A program made the translations under genes and the position numbers. The notes beneath the pieces are model-generated. The model did no database searches, had not been told where the DNA came from, and saw nothing but the letters and a program-made list of their open reading frames with translations. Below, piece after piece: positions 1 through 5,228 of a stretch of 5,228 nucleotides of DNA (positions are counted from its first letter, which is position 1; each line of letters starts with the position of its first letter). The DNA is from Verrucomicrobiia bacterium (lineage in GTDB: Bacteria; Verrucomicrobiota; Verrucomicrobiia; Limisphaerales; Palsa-1400), in NCBI GenBank assembly GCA_025934545.1, contig JAICXV010000227.1, positions 1-5,228 on the forward strand, written 5' to 3'.

Positions 1-242
1 ACTCCGTTGCGTGTAGTAACTTGGCCATACCCAAGTGTTTCGATGATGACGTTTTCTCCGAGGCGAGCGCGCAGGATTTCACGGCCGGGTTCGGCAGTGA
101 CATAGAGCTTCGAGCCCCAGCGAGCATGGTCGCTGTGGGCGTGGGTGATGATCGCGCAATCGACCGCGCCCCATGGATCGATATAGAAACCACCGGTAGA
201 ACAATGGAGACCGCGCTCGGTAATTTCGAGGAGAGGTTTCAT
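1..242 (-). CDS. Ligase-associated DNA exonuclease (metallo-beta-lactamase fold), 3' part outside the window
   Basis: The minus strand reads from an ATG at 242 to the left edge without a stop, giving 80 codons of an unfinished protein that begins MKPLLEITERGLHC. Residues 31-40 (IITHAHSDHA) carry the HxHxDH metal-binding motif of metallo-beta-lactamase-fold hydrolases (H34, H36, D38, H39). The flanking words FYIDPWGAVD and the later IETLGYG match, from memory, the exonuclease family encoded beside bacterial ATP-dependent DNA ligases and an Lhr-like helicase in DNA-damage-response clusters. Members are predicted two-metal nucleases that process DNA or RNA ends; the family name comes from genome context. 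No other in-frame ATG lies just upstream and no clear Shine-Dalgarno is seen. The gene is transcribed away from the ATPase gene. The ligase would be expected beyond the left edge but cannot be seen. An RNA-processing CPSF-like MBL protein is the main alternative. Confidence 0.85.
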   Translation of the reverse strand, partial: MKPLLEITERGLHCSTGGFYIDPWGAVDCAIITHAHSDHARWGSKLYVTAEPGREILRARLGENVIIETLGYGQVTTRNG

Positions 243-288
243 CGTGTGCCAGAGGGAAGACTGTCTAATGTACCACAGCGAAAATTTT

Positions 289-315
289 TTGACAGCATAA
301 TCACGCGTTTATAGT
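289..315 (+). promoter_or_regulatory. Candidate sigma70-type promoter for the ARC-dop unit
   Basis: A perfect TTGACA at 289-294 is followed after 15 bases by TATAGT at 310-315, one base from TATAAT. The spacing is shorter than the usual 16-18. A start site near 322 would leave an untranslated leader of about 60 bases before the ATG at 383. The call rests on motif matching in AT-rich DNA and has not been tested. Confidence 0.35.
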
Positions 316-348
316 GGAAAATATTTTAGCCTATAGGGTTGCGCTCGA

Positions 349-365
349 TTGAAATAATTTTTCAA
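349..365. promoter_or_regulatory. Small palindrome ahead of the ARC start codon, possible operator
   Basis: TTGAAA (349-354) and TTTCAA (360-365) form a perfect 6-bp inverted repeat around a 5-base spacer, ending 17 bases before the ATG at 383 and downstream of the candidate promoter. It could bind a dimeric regulator or form a weak hairpin in the leader. AT-rich palindromes of this size arise by chance, so this is only a candidate. Confidence 0.22.
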
Positions 366-382
366 AAGTTTACCTTAACTAC

Positions 383-2092
383 ATGGCAGAATCGAAGAAG
401 AGGCCGGCAGCCGGAGCTTCCGGCCAGAAATCCCCCAGCGAGAATCCCGAGAGTCCTTTGAGTTCACCCGATGTCCTCAGTCGCGAGCAGATGGAACAAT
501 TGTCTGCGTTGCAGTTGGTGGACATGATCGTCGGCAAACTACCACCGCGCCACAGTTCCATCATGGACATGATCTATTTGCGCGATCGCGTCGCGGAGAT
601 CGAAGAAGTCAATGACCAGGCGCGCCAGACCATCGAGAAGATGGATGCGATCATCGAAAAATTGCGCTCGCCTGCATTTCGCGTCGGCACGTTTTTGATG
701 CCGATTGAACCGGACAAAGCACACGTGGTGGTGGGCGGAACGGATTATGTGTGTCGGATTGACCCGCAACTGCCGCTGGCAAGTTTGCAAGTCGGCCAAC
801 GCGTCTTGTTGAATGAAGCGTTCGCCGTGGTGCAAGGACTGGGCTTTGAACGCAACGGACCGATCGTGCGCATTGATGAATTGCTTTCGGGTGGACGCCT
901 GCGTATTGGGCAGGAATCCGGAATGTTAACTTCGGTTTTGTTGCGGTCATCGTTGCTGGCGAAAGAAAAACTCAAACCCGGAATGGAAGTTCGGCTCGAT
1001 GCGAATCAACGTGTGGCATTGGAAGTTATCGGTATTGGCAAACGCATCGAACGCGCGTTGGAGACGGTGAACGAAATCCCGTGGACCTCGATTGGCGGCC
1101 AGGACGAAGCGGTGCAGGCGATTCGCGATACGATTGAATTGCCGTTCCTGCACAAGGCGTTGTTCAAAAAATTTGAACATAGTGTGCCGAAAGGTTTCCT
1201 GCTCCACGGGCCTCCCGGCTGCGGCAAAACGCTGCTCGGTAAAGCGACGGCATTTAATTTGCGACAACAAATCAAGGCGGAGACGGGCGTGGATCGTCCG
1301 GAATTCTTCCTGCATGTCAAAGGCCCGGAGATTTTAAACATGTGGGTCGGTGAATCGGAACGCCAGGTGCGCGACCTTTTTGCTCAATGCCGCGAACGAG
1401 CGGCTGATGGCCACCTCGCGTTCCTTTTCATCGACGAAGCCGAATCAATTTTAGGAACACGGCGCGCCGGCCGGTATAGCAGTATACTGAGCACGGTCGT
1501 GCCGATGTTCTGCACGGAAATGGACGGTATCGAGCCGCTGACCAATGTCGTCGTCATCATTGCGTCGAATCGCGCCGACTTAATTGATCCAGCGATTTTG
1601 CGCCCCGGCCGTATTGATCGGAAGATCAAGGTCAATCGCCCGAATAAAGAAGGCGCGCAAAGAATCTACGAGATTTATCTCAAAGACACTTTGCCGCTGG
1701 CGGAGCCGCGCGAGGATTTGGCGAAGGCCATCACCGAAGCGCATTACGGTCACACGCCCGACAATCAATTTCTGGAAATTGTTTATCGCAGCGGACGAAA
1801 AGACTTCCTCTATCGCGGCGATCTGGCCAGTGGTGCGATCATCGCGGCAATTGTCGAACGTGCCAAGAGTTTGGCCATCAAACGCGCGATTGAAACAAAA
1901 CAAGACACTTCTATCACGCGCGAAGATTTGATCATCGCGATGAAAAAGGAATACAGCGAAAACGACCTCTTCCCGCCGACGGACATCACGGAAGACTGGT
2001 TGAAGCTGACAGATTTTGATCCCGACAACGTGATTCGACTGGGGCCGATTCGTCCGCGCAAGAAGGATGAGTTGGGCACCGGAATCATCTAA
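383..2092 (+). CDS. arc: ARC/Mpa-type proteasome-associated AAA ATPase
   Basis: This 569-residue protein is a hexameric ring unfoldase of the ARC/Mpa family, which recognises Pup-tagged proteins and threads them through its pore using ATP. The visible order is: Pro/Ser-rich tail (1-30); predicted coiled coil (about 34-95), the Pup-binding part in Mpa; tandem OB-fold region (about 97-225); AAA module. The Walker A is GPPGCGKT (276-283), Walker B FLFIDE (347-352), sensor-1 Asn is N396, and the ILRPGRIDRK stretch carries the Arg-finger candidates R407 and R410. The pore-loop word is MWVGE (320-324), where Mpa has KYVGE. The C-terminal region (about 455-500) follows the Mpa beta-grasp region, with DNQFLEIVY and SGA matching. 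It is slightly shorter than mycobacterial Mpa (609) and ends in GTGII, lacking the GQYL docking tail. The ATG at 383 has no evident Shine-Dalgarno. Dop follows 132 bases downstream on the same strand. Confidence 0.95.
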   Translation: MAESKKRPAAGASGQKSPSENPESPLSSPDVLSREQMEQLSALQLVDMIVGKLPPRHSSIMDMIYLRDRVAEIEEVNDQARQTIEKMDAIIEKLRSPAFRVGTFLMPIEPDKAHVVVGGTDYVCRIDPQLPLASLQVGQRVLLNEAFAVVQGLGFERNGPIVRIDELLSGGRLRIGQESGMLTSVLLRSSLLAKEKLKPGMEVRLDANQRVALEVIGIGKRIERALETVNEIPWTSIGGQDEAVQAIRDTIELPFLHKALFKKFEHSVPKGFLLHGPPGCGKTLLGKATAFNLRQQIKAETGVDRPEFFLHVKGPEILNMWVGESERQVRDLFAQCRERAADGHLAFLFIDEAESILGTRRAGRYSSILSTVVPMFCTEMDGIEPLTNVVVIIASNRADLIDPAILRPGRIDRKIKVNRPNKEGAQRIYEIYLKDTLPLAEPREDLAKAITEAHYGHTPDNQFLEIVYRSGRKDFLYRGDLASGAIIAAIVERAKSLAIKRAIETKQDTSITREDLIIAMKKEYSENDLFPPTDITEDWLKLTDFDPDNVIRLGPIRPRKKDELGTGII

Positions 2093-2224
2093 CTTTTCGA
2101 GGAGACGTGCGTGCCAGAAAATATTCCGCGTTCGTAATAGCGAGAAGTGTCGCGGCCTTGCGCCAACGCGCCGTGTGGCACAACTAATGCGAACAATGAA
2201 CGCGAGAGCGATTGAGTAAGTCCT
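2093..2224 (+). other. ARC-dop spacer with an orphan Shine-Dalgarno and no Pup gene
   Basis: I read the three plus-strand frames of this 132-base spacer for a Pup-like protein (acidic, disordered, ending in GG plus E or Q, or the related UBact type) and found none. A strong Shine-Dalgarno-like GAGGAG (2099-2104) is placed six bases before a GTG at 2111, which opens only eight codons (VPENIPRS, stop at 2135-2137). A GTG at 2107 in another frame opens 26 codons, ending at 2187. Neither product resembles a known family. No terminator is visible, so ARC and dop can share a transcript. Confidence 0.5.
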
Positions 2225-3757
2225 ATGCAGAGAGAGAAAATGATAATTCAATTTGGGACGGAAACCGAAATCGGGATCGCGCGGGATAACGAAGTCAACC
2301 TGGACGTCGTCGCAGAATCGATGGCCCTTGTGCGCAGCGCGACCAAGTCAGGCGTGCTGATGCGTTGGGATTATGATTGTGAGGATCCTCACGCAGATAT
2401 GCGTGGATTTCACGTTGAGGAACTTCGGCAGGACGTCGACGAGACCTGCTATTTTGCCCAGGACGCACAACGCGAGCTGACCTTTGTCGAAATCAAGAGC
2501 GACCTCGTGCTCGGCAACGGCGCCCGTTATTACAACGACCACGCGCATCCAGAGTATTGCACGCCGGAATGCAACAGCGTGGATGAATTAGTTGCGCACG
2601 ACCGCGCCGGCGAACGCATCCTGATGCGTTGCGCTCAAAAACTTTCGGAAGAACGCGGCTGCACGGTTCGCCTTTACAAAAACAACACGGATTTTCGTGG
2701 GCACAGCTACGGTTGCCACGAGAATTATTTACTCCCCCGCTCGCTTCCATGGGAAAAACTCGCGCGCGGTATTCAGGCGTTTTTGGTGACGCGCCAGATC
2801 ATCGCCGGCGCGGGCAAATTTGCTTACGAGGAAGAGGATAAATTTCTCGCGCCCGGTTTCCAAATTTCGCAACGCAGCGATTTCTTCAGCGAATTGCAAA
2901 GCGTCGACACGATGCAGCGTCGGCCCATCGTTAACACTCGCGATGAACCGCACGCGAATCCGACGTTGTTCCGGCGGTTTCACGTCATTCTCGGCGACGC
3001 CAATATGTCGCCGTTTGCGACGCGCCTGAAAATCGGCACGACGGCCCTGGTGCTTGAAGCGCTGGCCCGCAATCCCAAGCGTGTCTATCCGATTTTATTC
3101 GAGCCGTTGCAATCGCTAATGAGCATTTCGCGTGATCAAAAGTTTCATTGGGACGTCCGATTGCAGGACAATCGTTGCACCAACGCGCTGCAAATCCAGC
3201 GTGAGTATTGGGATGCGGTCAACGATTTGTGCGACTTAACCGAACCGCTCACGGCCAAGATTGTTTCTGATTGGAATAAAGTTTTAATCGATCTCGAAGC
3301 TGACCCGATGCGTTGTCGCGACCGGTTGGATTGGGTGGCCAAACTCGCGCTCGTTCGGCAATTTCAATCATCGCAAAATCTCGCGCCGACCGATCCCTGG
3401 CTGCAAAGCCTGGATTTGGAATATCATCGGTTGGATCGTGAAGAGGGGCTTTATTATGCGCTCGAACAATCGGGGCAAATGCAAGGCGTGCCCGAGGAAG
3501 CGCTTGTCCGCCGCTCGATTTCCGAGCCGCCACGAACGACCCGCGCTTACATTCGCGGCCGGTGCATTCAGAAATTTTCGCAACACGTCGTTTCCGCGCA
3601 ATGGGATCATGTGACGTTGCAGGGGACAAATGGGCCGTTGAAGATTTCGTTGCTCAATGTTTTCACGCCGGAAGAATTAGCGGCGTATGCGAAAGTTGTG
3701 GATGCGGCAAAGACGCCAGATGATTTGGCGAGTATTGCGGAGCCGGCGGTGGTTTAA
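2225..3757 (+). CDS. dop: Pup deamidase/depupylase Dop
   Basis: Dop is a glutamine-synthetase-fold enzyme that removes Pup from tagged proteins and, where Pup ends in Gln, deamidates it to Glu. This 510-residue protein has the Dop pattern throughout: GTETEIG (11-17) with metal-ligand candidates E13 and E15; RWDYDCEDP and RGF (47-62), which mark Dop rather than the ligase PafA; NGARYYNDHAHPEY (98-111) with D105 aligned to the catalytic Asp of mycobacterial Dop (D95); YKNNTD (151-156); GCHENYL (163-169); NTRDEPHAN (237-245); GDAN (257-260), where PafA has GDSN; and DLEYHRLDREEGLYY near the C-terminus. The stretch between RWDY and NGAR, the 'Dop loop', is about ten residues longer than I recall for Mycobacterium. 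The extent given uses the ATG at 2225; the ATG at 2240 (residue 6) has a better purine-rich GAGAGAG upstream and gives the usual five residues before GTE, so it may be the real start. All key residues appear intact. Confidence 0.93.
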   Translation: MQREKMIIQFGTETEIGIARDNEVNLDVVAESMALVRSATKSGVLMRWDYDCEDPHADMRGFHVEELRQDVDETCYFAQDAQRELTFVEIKSDLVLGNGARYYNDHAHPEYCTPECNSVDELVAHDRAGERILMRCAQKLSEERGCTVRLYKNNTDFRGHSYGCHENYLLPRSLPWEKLARGIQAFLVTRQIIAGAGKFAYEEEDKFLAPGFQISQRSDFFSELQSVDTMQRRPIVNTRDEPHANPTLFRRFHVILGDANMSPFATRLKIGTTALVLEALARNPKRVYPILFEPLQSLMSISRDQKFHWDVRLQDNRCTNALQIQREYWDAVNDLCDLTEPLTAKIVSDWNKVLIDLEADPMRCRDRLDWVAKLALVRQFQSSQNLAPTDPWLQSLDLEYHRLDREEGLYYALEQSGQMQGVPEEALVRRSISEPPRTTRAYIRGRCIQKFSQHVVSAQWDHVTLQGTNGPLKISLLNVFTPEELAAYAKVVDAAKTPDDLASIAEPAVV

Positions 3758-3778
3758 GCCGACAGTTTACCTACCAAT

Positions 3779-3811
3779 CGCGTGTTTCTCTTTGAGGGGC
3801 ACGCGTTTTTT
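3779..3811 (+). terminator. Rho-independent terminator after dop
   Basis: A 12-bp stem (3779-3790 with 3794-3805) closes a TTT loop and is followed directly by six Ts (3806-3811). The lower half of the stem is perfect CGCGTG/CACGCG; the upper half contains three G-U pairs and three Watson-Crick pairs. It starts 21 bases after the dop stop codon, so the ARC-dop transcript most likely ends here. Confidence 0.85.
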
Positions 3812-3822
3812 GTTGCGGTTTT

Positions 3823-3852
3823 ATGGAAAATGGAAAATGGAATATGGAAAAC
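3823..3852 (+). repeat. Left arm of the 30-bp inverted repeat (period-7 TGGAAAA repeat)
   Basis: The arm consists of four copies of a 7-base unit, TGGAAAA, with one copy altered to TGGAATA (T at 3843). Preceded by a single A, it reads as the reverse complement of 4481-4510 except at that one base. It starts 11 bases after the T tract of the dop terminator and lies 95 bases before the IVP start codon. Confidence 0.9.
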
Positions 3853-3947
3853 CTCCGTATCTGATGCCAATTGAACAAACCTAAGTATTCCGTTTGCCGT
3901 TTGGCGGGGCAGACTTCTGGCATGACCCACTAACCAAAAAACGCTCT

Positions 3948-4475
3948 ATGGCGAAATACGAACGATTCGAACAAACGCCCGCATGGCAAGAATCCGTGAG
4001 GCTTTACAACGCGGTTTTAGACATGCTCGAGAAACCGAATACGCCGTTTTCAGCGGCGTTTCGAAACCAATTGGAACGAGCAGCGCTATCCGTATCGAAC
4101 AATATCGCGGAAGGTTTTGAGCGGGGCTCGACCTCGGAGCTTTCTCATTTTCTTGAAATCGCTCGTGGGTCCGGGGCGGAGGTTCGATCGATGTCACTGG
4201 TGATGGTCGATCGCCCCAAACTCAAACCGTTTGTTCGTGATTTGCAAACCATCCAGCGACTCGCGGAATCCTGTTGCCGACAACTCGGTGGATGGGGTGG
4301 ATCAATCTCCAATTTTGATTTCGAAGGGCAAAGACGAAGTGTTCAGACTAAAGAAATTAAGGAACGTGAACGAAAGGCCAGAGATTTTCGGCAAAACTTT
4401 CTTCGAAAGCTTACACCTGAACATCCGCTCTACAAATCCGAAGAAGCGCGGGAAGCGCGTGGAGAAGCATCGTGA
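3948..4475 (+). CDS. S23/IVP-type four-helix-bundle protein with a charged C-terminal extension
   Basis: This family was named for the protein encoded in 23S rRNA intervening sequences; many members are stand-alone genes of unknown role, and Avd of diversity-generating retroelements shares the fold and forms a basic pentameric barrel. Over its first 120 residues the protein has the family signature: KYERFEQTPAWQ at the start, RNQLERAALSVSNNIAEGF (39-57), then SELSHFLEIARGSGAEV (63-79). Residues 121-175 form a highly charged tail rich in Lys, Arg and Glu, beyond the usual length of roughly 115-130. The ATG at 3948 is chosen because it places KYERFE at the normal N-terminus; an in-frame TTG at 3894 would add 18 residues not seen in the family. 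No Shine-Dalgarno is evident. The stop overlaps the GTG start of the sulfatase. A nucleic-acid-binding role is possible by analogy with Avd but not shown. Confidence 0.88.
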   Translation: MAKYERFEQTPAWQESVRLYNAVLDMLEKPNTPFSAAFRNQLERAALSVSNNIAEGFERGSTSELSHFLEIARGSGAEVRSMSLVMVDRPKLKPFVRDLQTIQRLAESCCRQLGGWGGSISNFDFEGQRRSVQTKEIKERERKARDFRQNFLRKLTPEHPLYKSEEAREARGEAS

Positions 4476-5228
4476 AACGCGTTTTCCATTTTCCATTTTC
4501 CATTTTCCATTCACTTCTTTTGGGAGCCTCTATCCTGTCTATTTCGCTAACTCAATCAATTGGCGCCGCCCCAAAACCCAATATCCTCTTCATCGCCGTC
4601 GACGACATGAACTCATGGGTAGGCGTGCTCGGCGGCCATCCACAAGCAATAACGCCGAACATCGATCGCATCGCCAAACGCGGAGTCCTCTTCACGCATG
4701 CTTACGCCGCGGCGCCATTGTGCAACCCTTCGCGCATCTCGCTGGTCACCAGTTTGCGACCATCTACAACCGGCGTTTACGCCAACCAACATCGCTTTCG
4801 CAAATTCATTCCGGATGTCGTGACGATGCTGCAATACTATCGCCAAAACGGCTATCGCGTCCTCGGCGGCGGCAAAATCTTCGACATTCAAAACCACATC
4901 TCCGACCCAAAATCGTGGGAAGAATATTTTCCAATTCCACCCGACGACGTCAAACCGCCGCGCGATCCCGACGCAAAGAAAAAACCGTTCGCCTGGGGAC
5001 CGATGAAAGCGACGGACGACCAGATGTCCGACATGAAAATCGCCAACTGGGCCGTCAAACATCTGGCGGAAACTAACGATCGCCCTCTCTTCCTTGCCGT
5101 CGGTTTTTTCAAACCGCACATTCCTCTTTACGTGCCGCAAAAATATTTCGACATGCATCCGCTCGATAAAATCGTTTTACCTGAAGTGCGCGAAGATGAC
5201 GTCGACGACTTGCCGCCGACGGGAAAAC
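4472..5228 (+). CDS. Secreted sulfatase, iduronate-2-sulfatase-like, 3' part outside the window
   Basis: The reading frame from GTG at 4472 stays open to the right edge (252 codons). Residues 1-33 form a signal peptide: MKRV start, hydrophobic stretch ending in LLLGASILSISL, and SIGAA before the mature PKPNILF, which predicts export to the periplasm or beyond. The sulfatase N-terminal signature follows: NILFIAVDDMNSW with metal ligands D44 and D45, TPNIDRIAKRGVLFTHAY, then LCNPSR (83-88), whose C84 in the C-x-P-S-R motif would be oxidised to formylglycine by a maturation enzyme. GGGKIFD and GFFKPHIPLYVPQKYFD are typical of iduronate-2-sulfatase-like enzymes. Such enzymes remove sulfate from polysaccharides and are abundant in Planctomycetota and Verrucomicrobiota; the substrate cannot be read from sequence. 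GTG overlaps the IVP stop by four bases (GTGA), suggesting translational coupling. A TTG at 4520 is an alternative start, but it would remove the basic start and half of the hydrophobic segment. Confidence 0.92.
   Translation, partial: MKRVFHFPFSIFHSLLLGASILSISLTQSIGAAPKPNILFIAVDDMNSWVGVLGGHPQAITPNIDRIAKRGVLFTHAYAAAPLCNPSRISLVTSLRPSTTGVYANQHRFRKFIPDVVTMLQYYRQNGYRVLGGGKIFDIQNHISDPKSWEEYFPIPPDDVKPPRDPDAKKKPFAWGPMKATDDQMSDMKIANWAVKHLAETNDRPLFLAVGFFKPHIPLYVPQKYFDMHPLDKIVLPEVREDDVDDLPPTGK
4481..4510 (+). repeat. Right arm of the 30-bp inverted repeat, inside the sulfatase signal peptide
   Basis: Four copies of the 7-base unit TTTTCCA run here, the reverse complement of the left arm at 3823-3852 with one mismatch (T at 4490 opposite T at 3843). 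The arm begins six bases after the IVP stop codon and coincides with codons 4-13 of the sulfatase (VFHFPFSIFH). Confidence 0.9.

Larger units (their letters stand above)
243..382. promoter_or_regulatory. Divergent intergenic region between exonuclease and ARC genes
   Basis: This 140-base AT-rich gap separates the start codons of two genes transcribed in opposite directions, so promoters for both should lie here or within the gene starts. No ORF worth reporting lies in it. The two plus-strand elements that can be pointed to are listed separately. On the minus strand I found only single hexamers resembling a -10 box (TATAAA, TAAAAT), without a convincing partner at the right distance. Confidence 0.6.
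3823..4510 (+). mobile_element. Inverted-repeat-bounded unit carrying an S23/IVP gene (IVS-like)
   Basis: Two 30-base arms (3823-3852 and 4481-4510) are reverse complements at 29 of 30 positions and enclose 628 bases with one gene, an S23/IVP four-helix-bundle protein. Known intervening sequences in 23S rRNA genes of Leptospira, Coxiella and others share this plan: several hundred bases, complementary ends forming an RNase III-cut stem, and sometimes an S23 ORF. Here the unit lies between a terminator and a sulfatase gene rather than in rRNA. I see no target-site duplication at the outer edges and no transposase. Calling it a mobile unit is inference; independent expansion of a simple 7-base repeat on both sides is the alternative. 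Confidence 0.4.

Noticed and set aside
21..314. Plus-strand ORF of 97 codons at the left edge
   Set aside because: It is antisense to the exonuclease frame, whose HAHSDHA motif and family resemblance are clear; the plus-strand translation resembles nothing.
581..590. CGCGATCGCG palindrome
   Set aside because: It lies inside the ARC coding sequence and occurs only once there; GC-rich palindromes of this kind are common in coding DNA, with no sign of a regulatory role.
1580..2251. Minus-strand ORF of 223 codons
   Set aside because: It is a shadow of the ARC C-terminal coding region, which matches Mpa closely along the same bases; the minus-strand product has no recognisable motif.
3249..3629. 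Minus-strand ORF of 126 codons inside dop
   Set aside because: The plus-strand Dop frame is continuous and conserved through this stretch, so the opposite frame is incidental.
3758..3947. Possible Pup or UBact gene after dop
   Set aside because: I read the three plus-strand frames. The only ORF of size (3687-3884) is basic, overlaps the dop end out of frame, crosses the terminator and the repeat arm, and lacks a GG-E/Q end.
4231..5076. Plus-strand ORF of 281 codons spanning the S23 and sulfatase genes
   Set aside because: It runs out of frame through both genes and has a low-complexity, Arg-rich composition; the sulfatase frame with its CNPSR motif is the real one and is open to the window edge.
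4613..5158. Minus-strand ORF of 181 codons
   Set aside because: It is antisense to the conserved sulfatase core and shows no family motif.
1..5228. CRISPR array, tRNA, rRNA or transposase
   Set aside because: No spaced direct repeats, cloverleaf-like sequence, rRNA segments or transposase motifs were seen on either strand; the only tandem repeats are the two 7-base-period arms.

Overview
The window looks like chromosomal DNA from a Gram-negative bacterium of the PVC group, most likely Verrucomicrobiota or a relative. This is an inference from gene content: a bacterial proteasome-type ATPase (ARC/Mpa family) next to a depupylase (Dop), an orphan S23/IVP four-helix-bundle gene, and a secreted sulfatase of the iduronate-2-sulfatase-like type. 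No rRNA or tRNA is present to fix the taxonomy.

Layout. (1) Positions 1-242, minus strand: the N-terminal 80 codons of a metallo-beta-lactamase-fold, DNA-ligase-associated exonuclease, running off the left edge. (2) Positions 243-382: a divergent, AT-rich intergenic region with a candidate sigma70-type promoter and a small palindrome. (3) Positions 383-2092, plus: an ARC/Mpa-type AAA ATPase. (4) Positions 2225-3757, plus: Dop, after a 132-base gap that holds no Pup gene. (5) Positions 3779-3811: a strong intrinsic terminator closing the ARC-dop unit. (6) Positions 3823-4510: a 688-base unit bounded by a 30-bp inverted repeat (29/30 matching, built from a 7-base TGGAAAA period) that encloses an S23/IVP four-helix-bundle gene. 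(7) From 4472 to the right edge, plus: the N-terminal 252 codons of a secreted sulfatase. Its GTG start overlaps the IVP stop, and its signal peptide is partly encoded by the right arm of the inverted repeat.

How the genes fit together. ARC and Dop belong to the pupylation system: ARC unfolds Pup-tagged proteins, and Dop removes or matures the Pup tag. However, the window holds no Pup, no ligase PafA and no 20S subunits, the operon ends in a terminator, and the ARC C-terminus lacks the 20S-docking motif known from actinobacterial Mpa. The system may be split across the genome or may act without a proteasome.

The most unusual structure is the inverted-repeat-bounded IVP unit. It resembles the intervening sequences of 23S rRNA genes, with an S23 ORF between complementary ends, but it sits between two protein-coding genes and supplies part of the coding sequence of the downstream sulfatase signal peptide.
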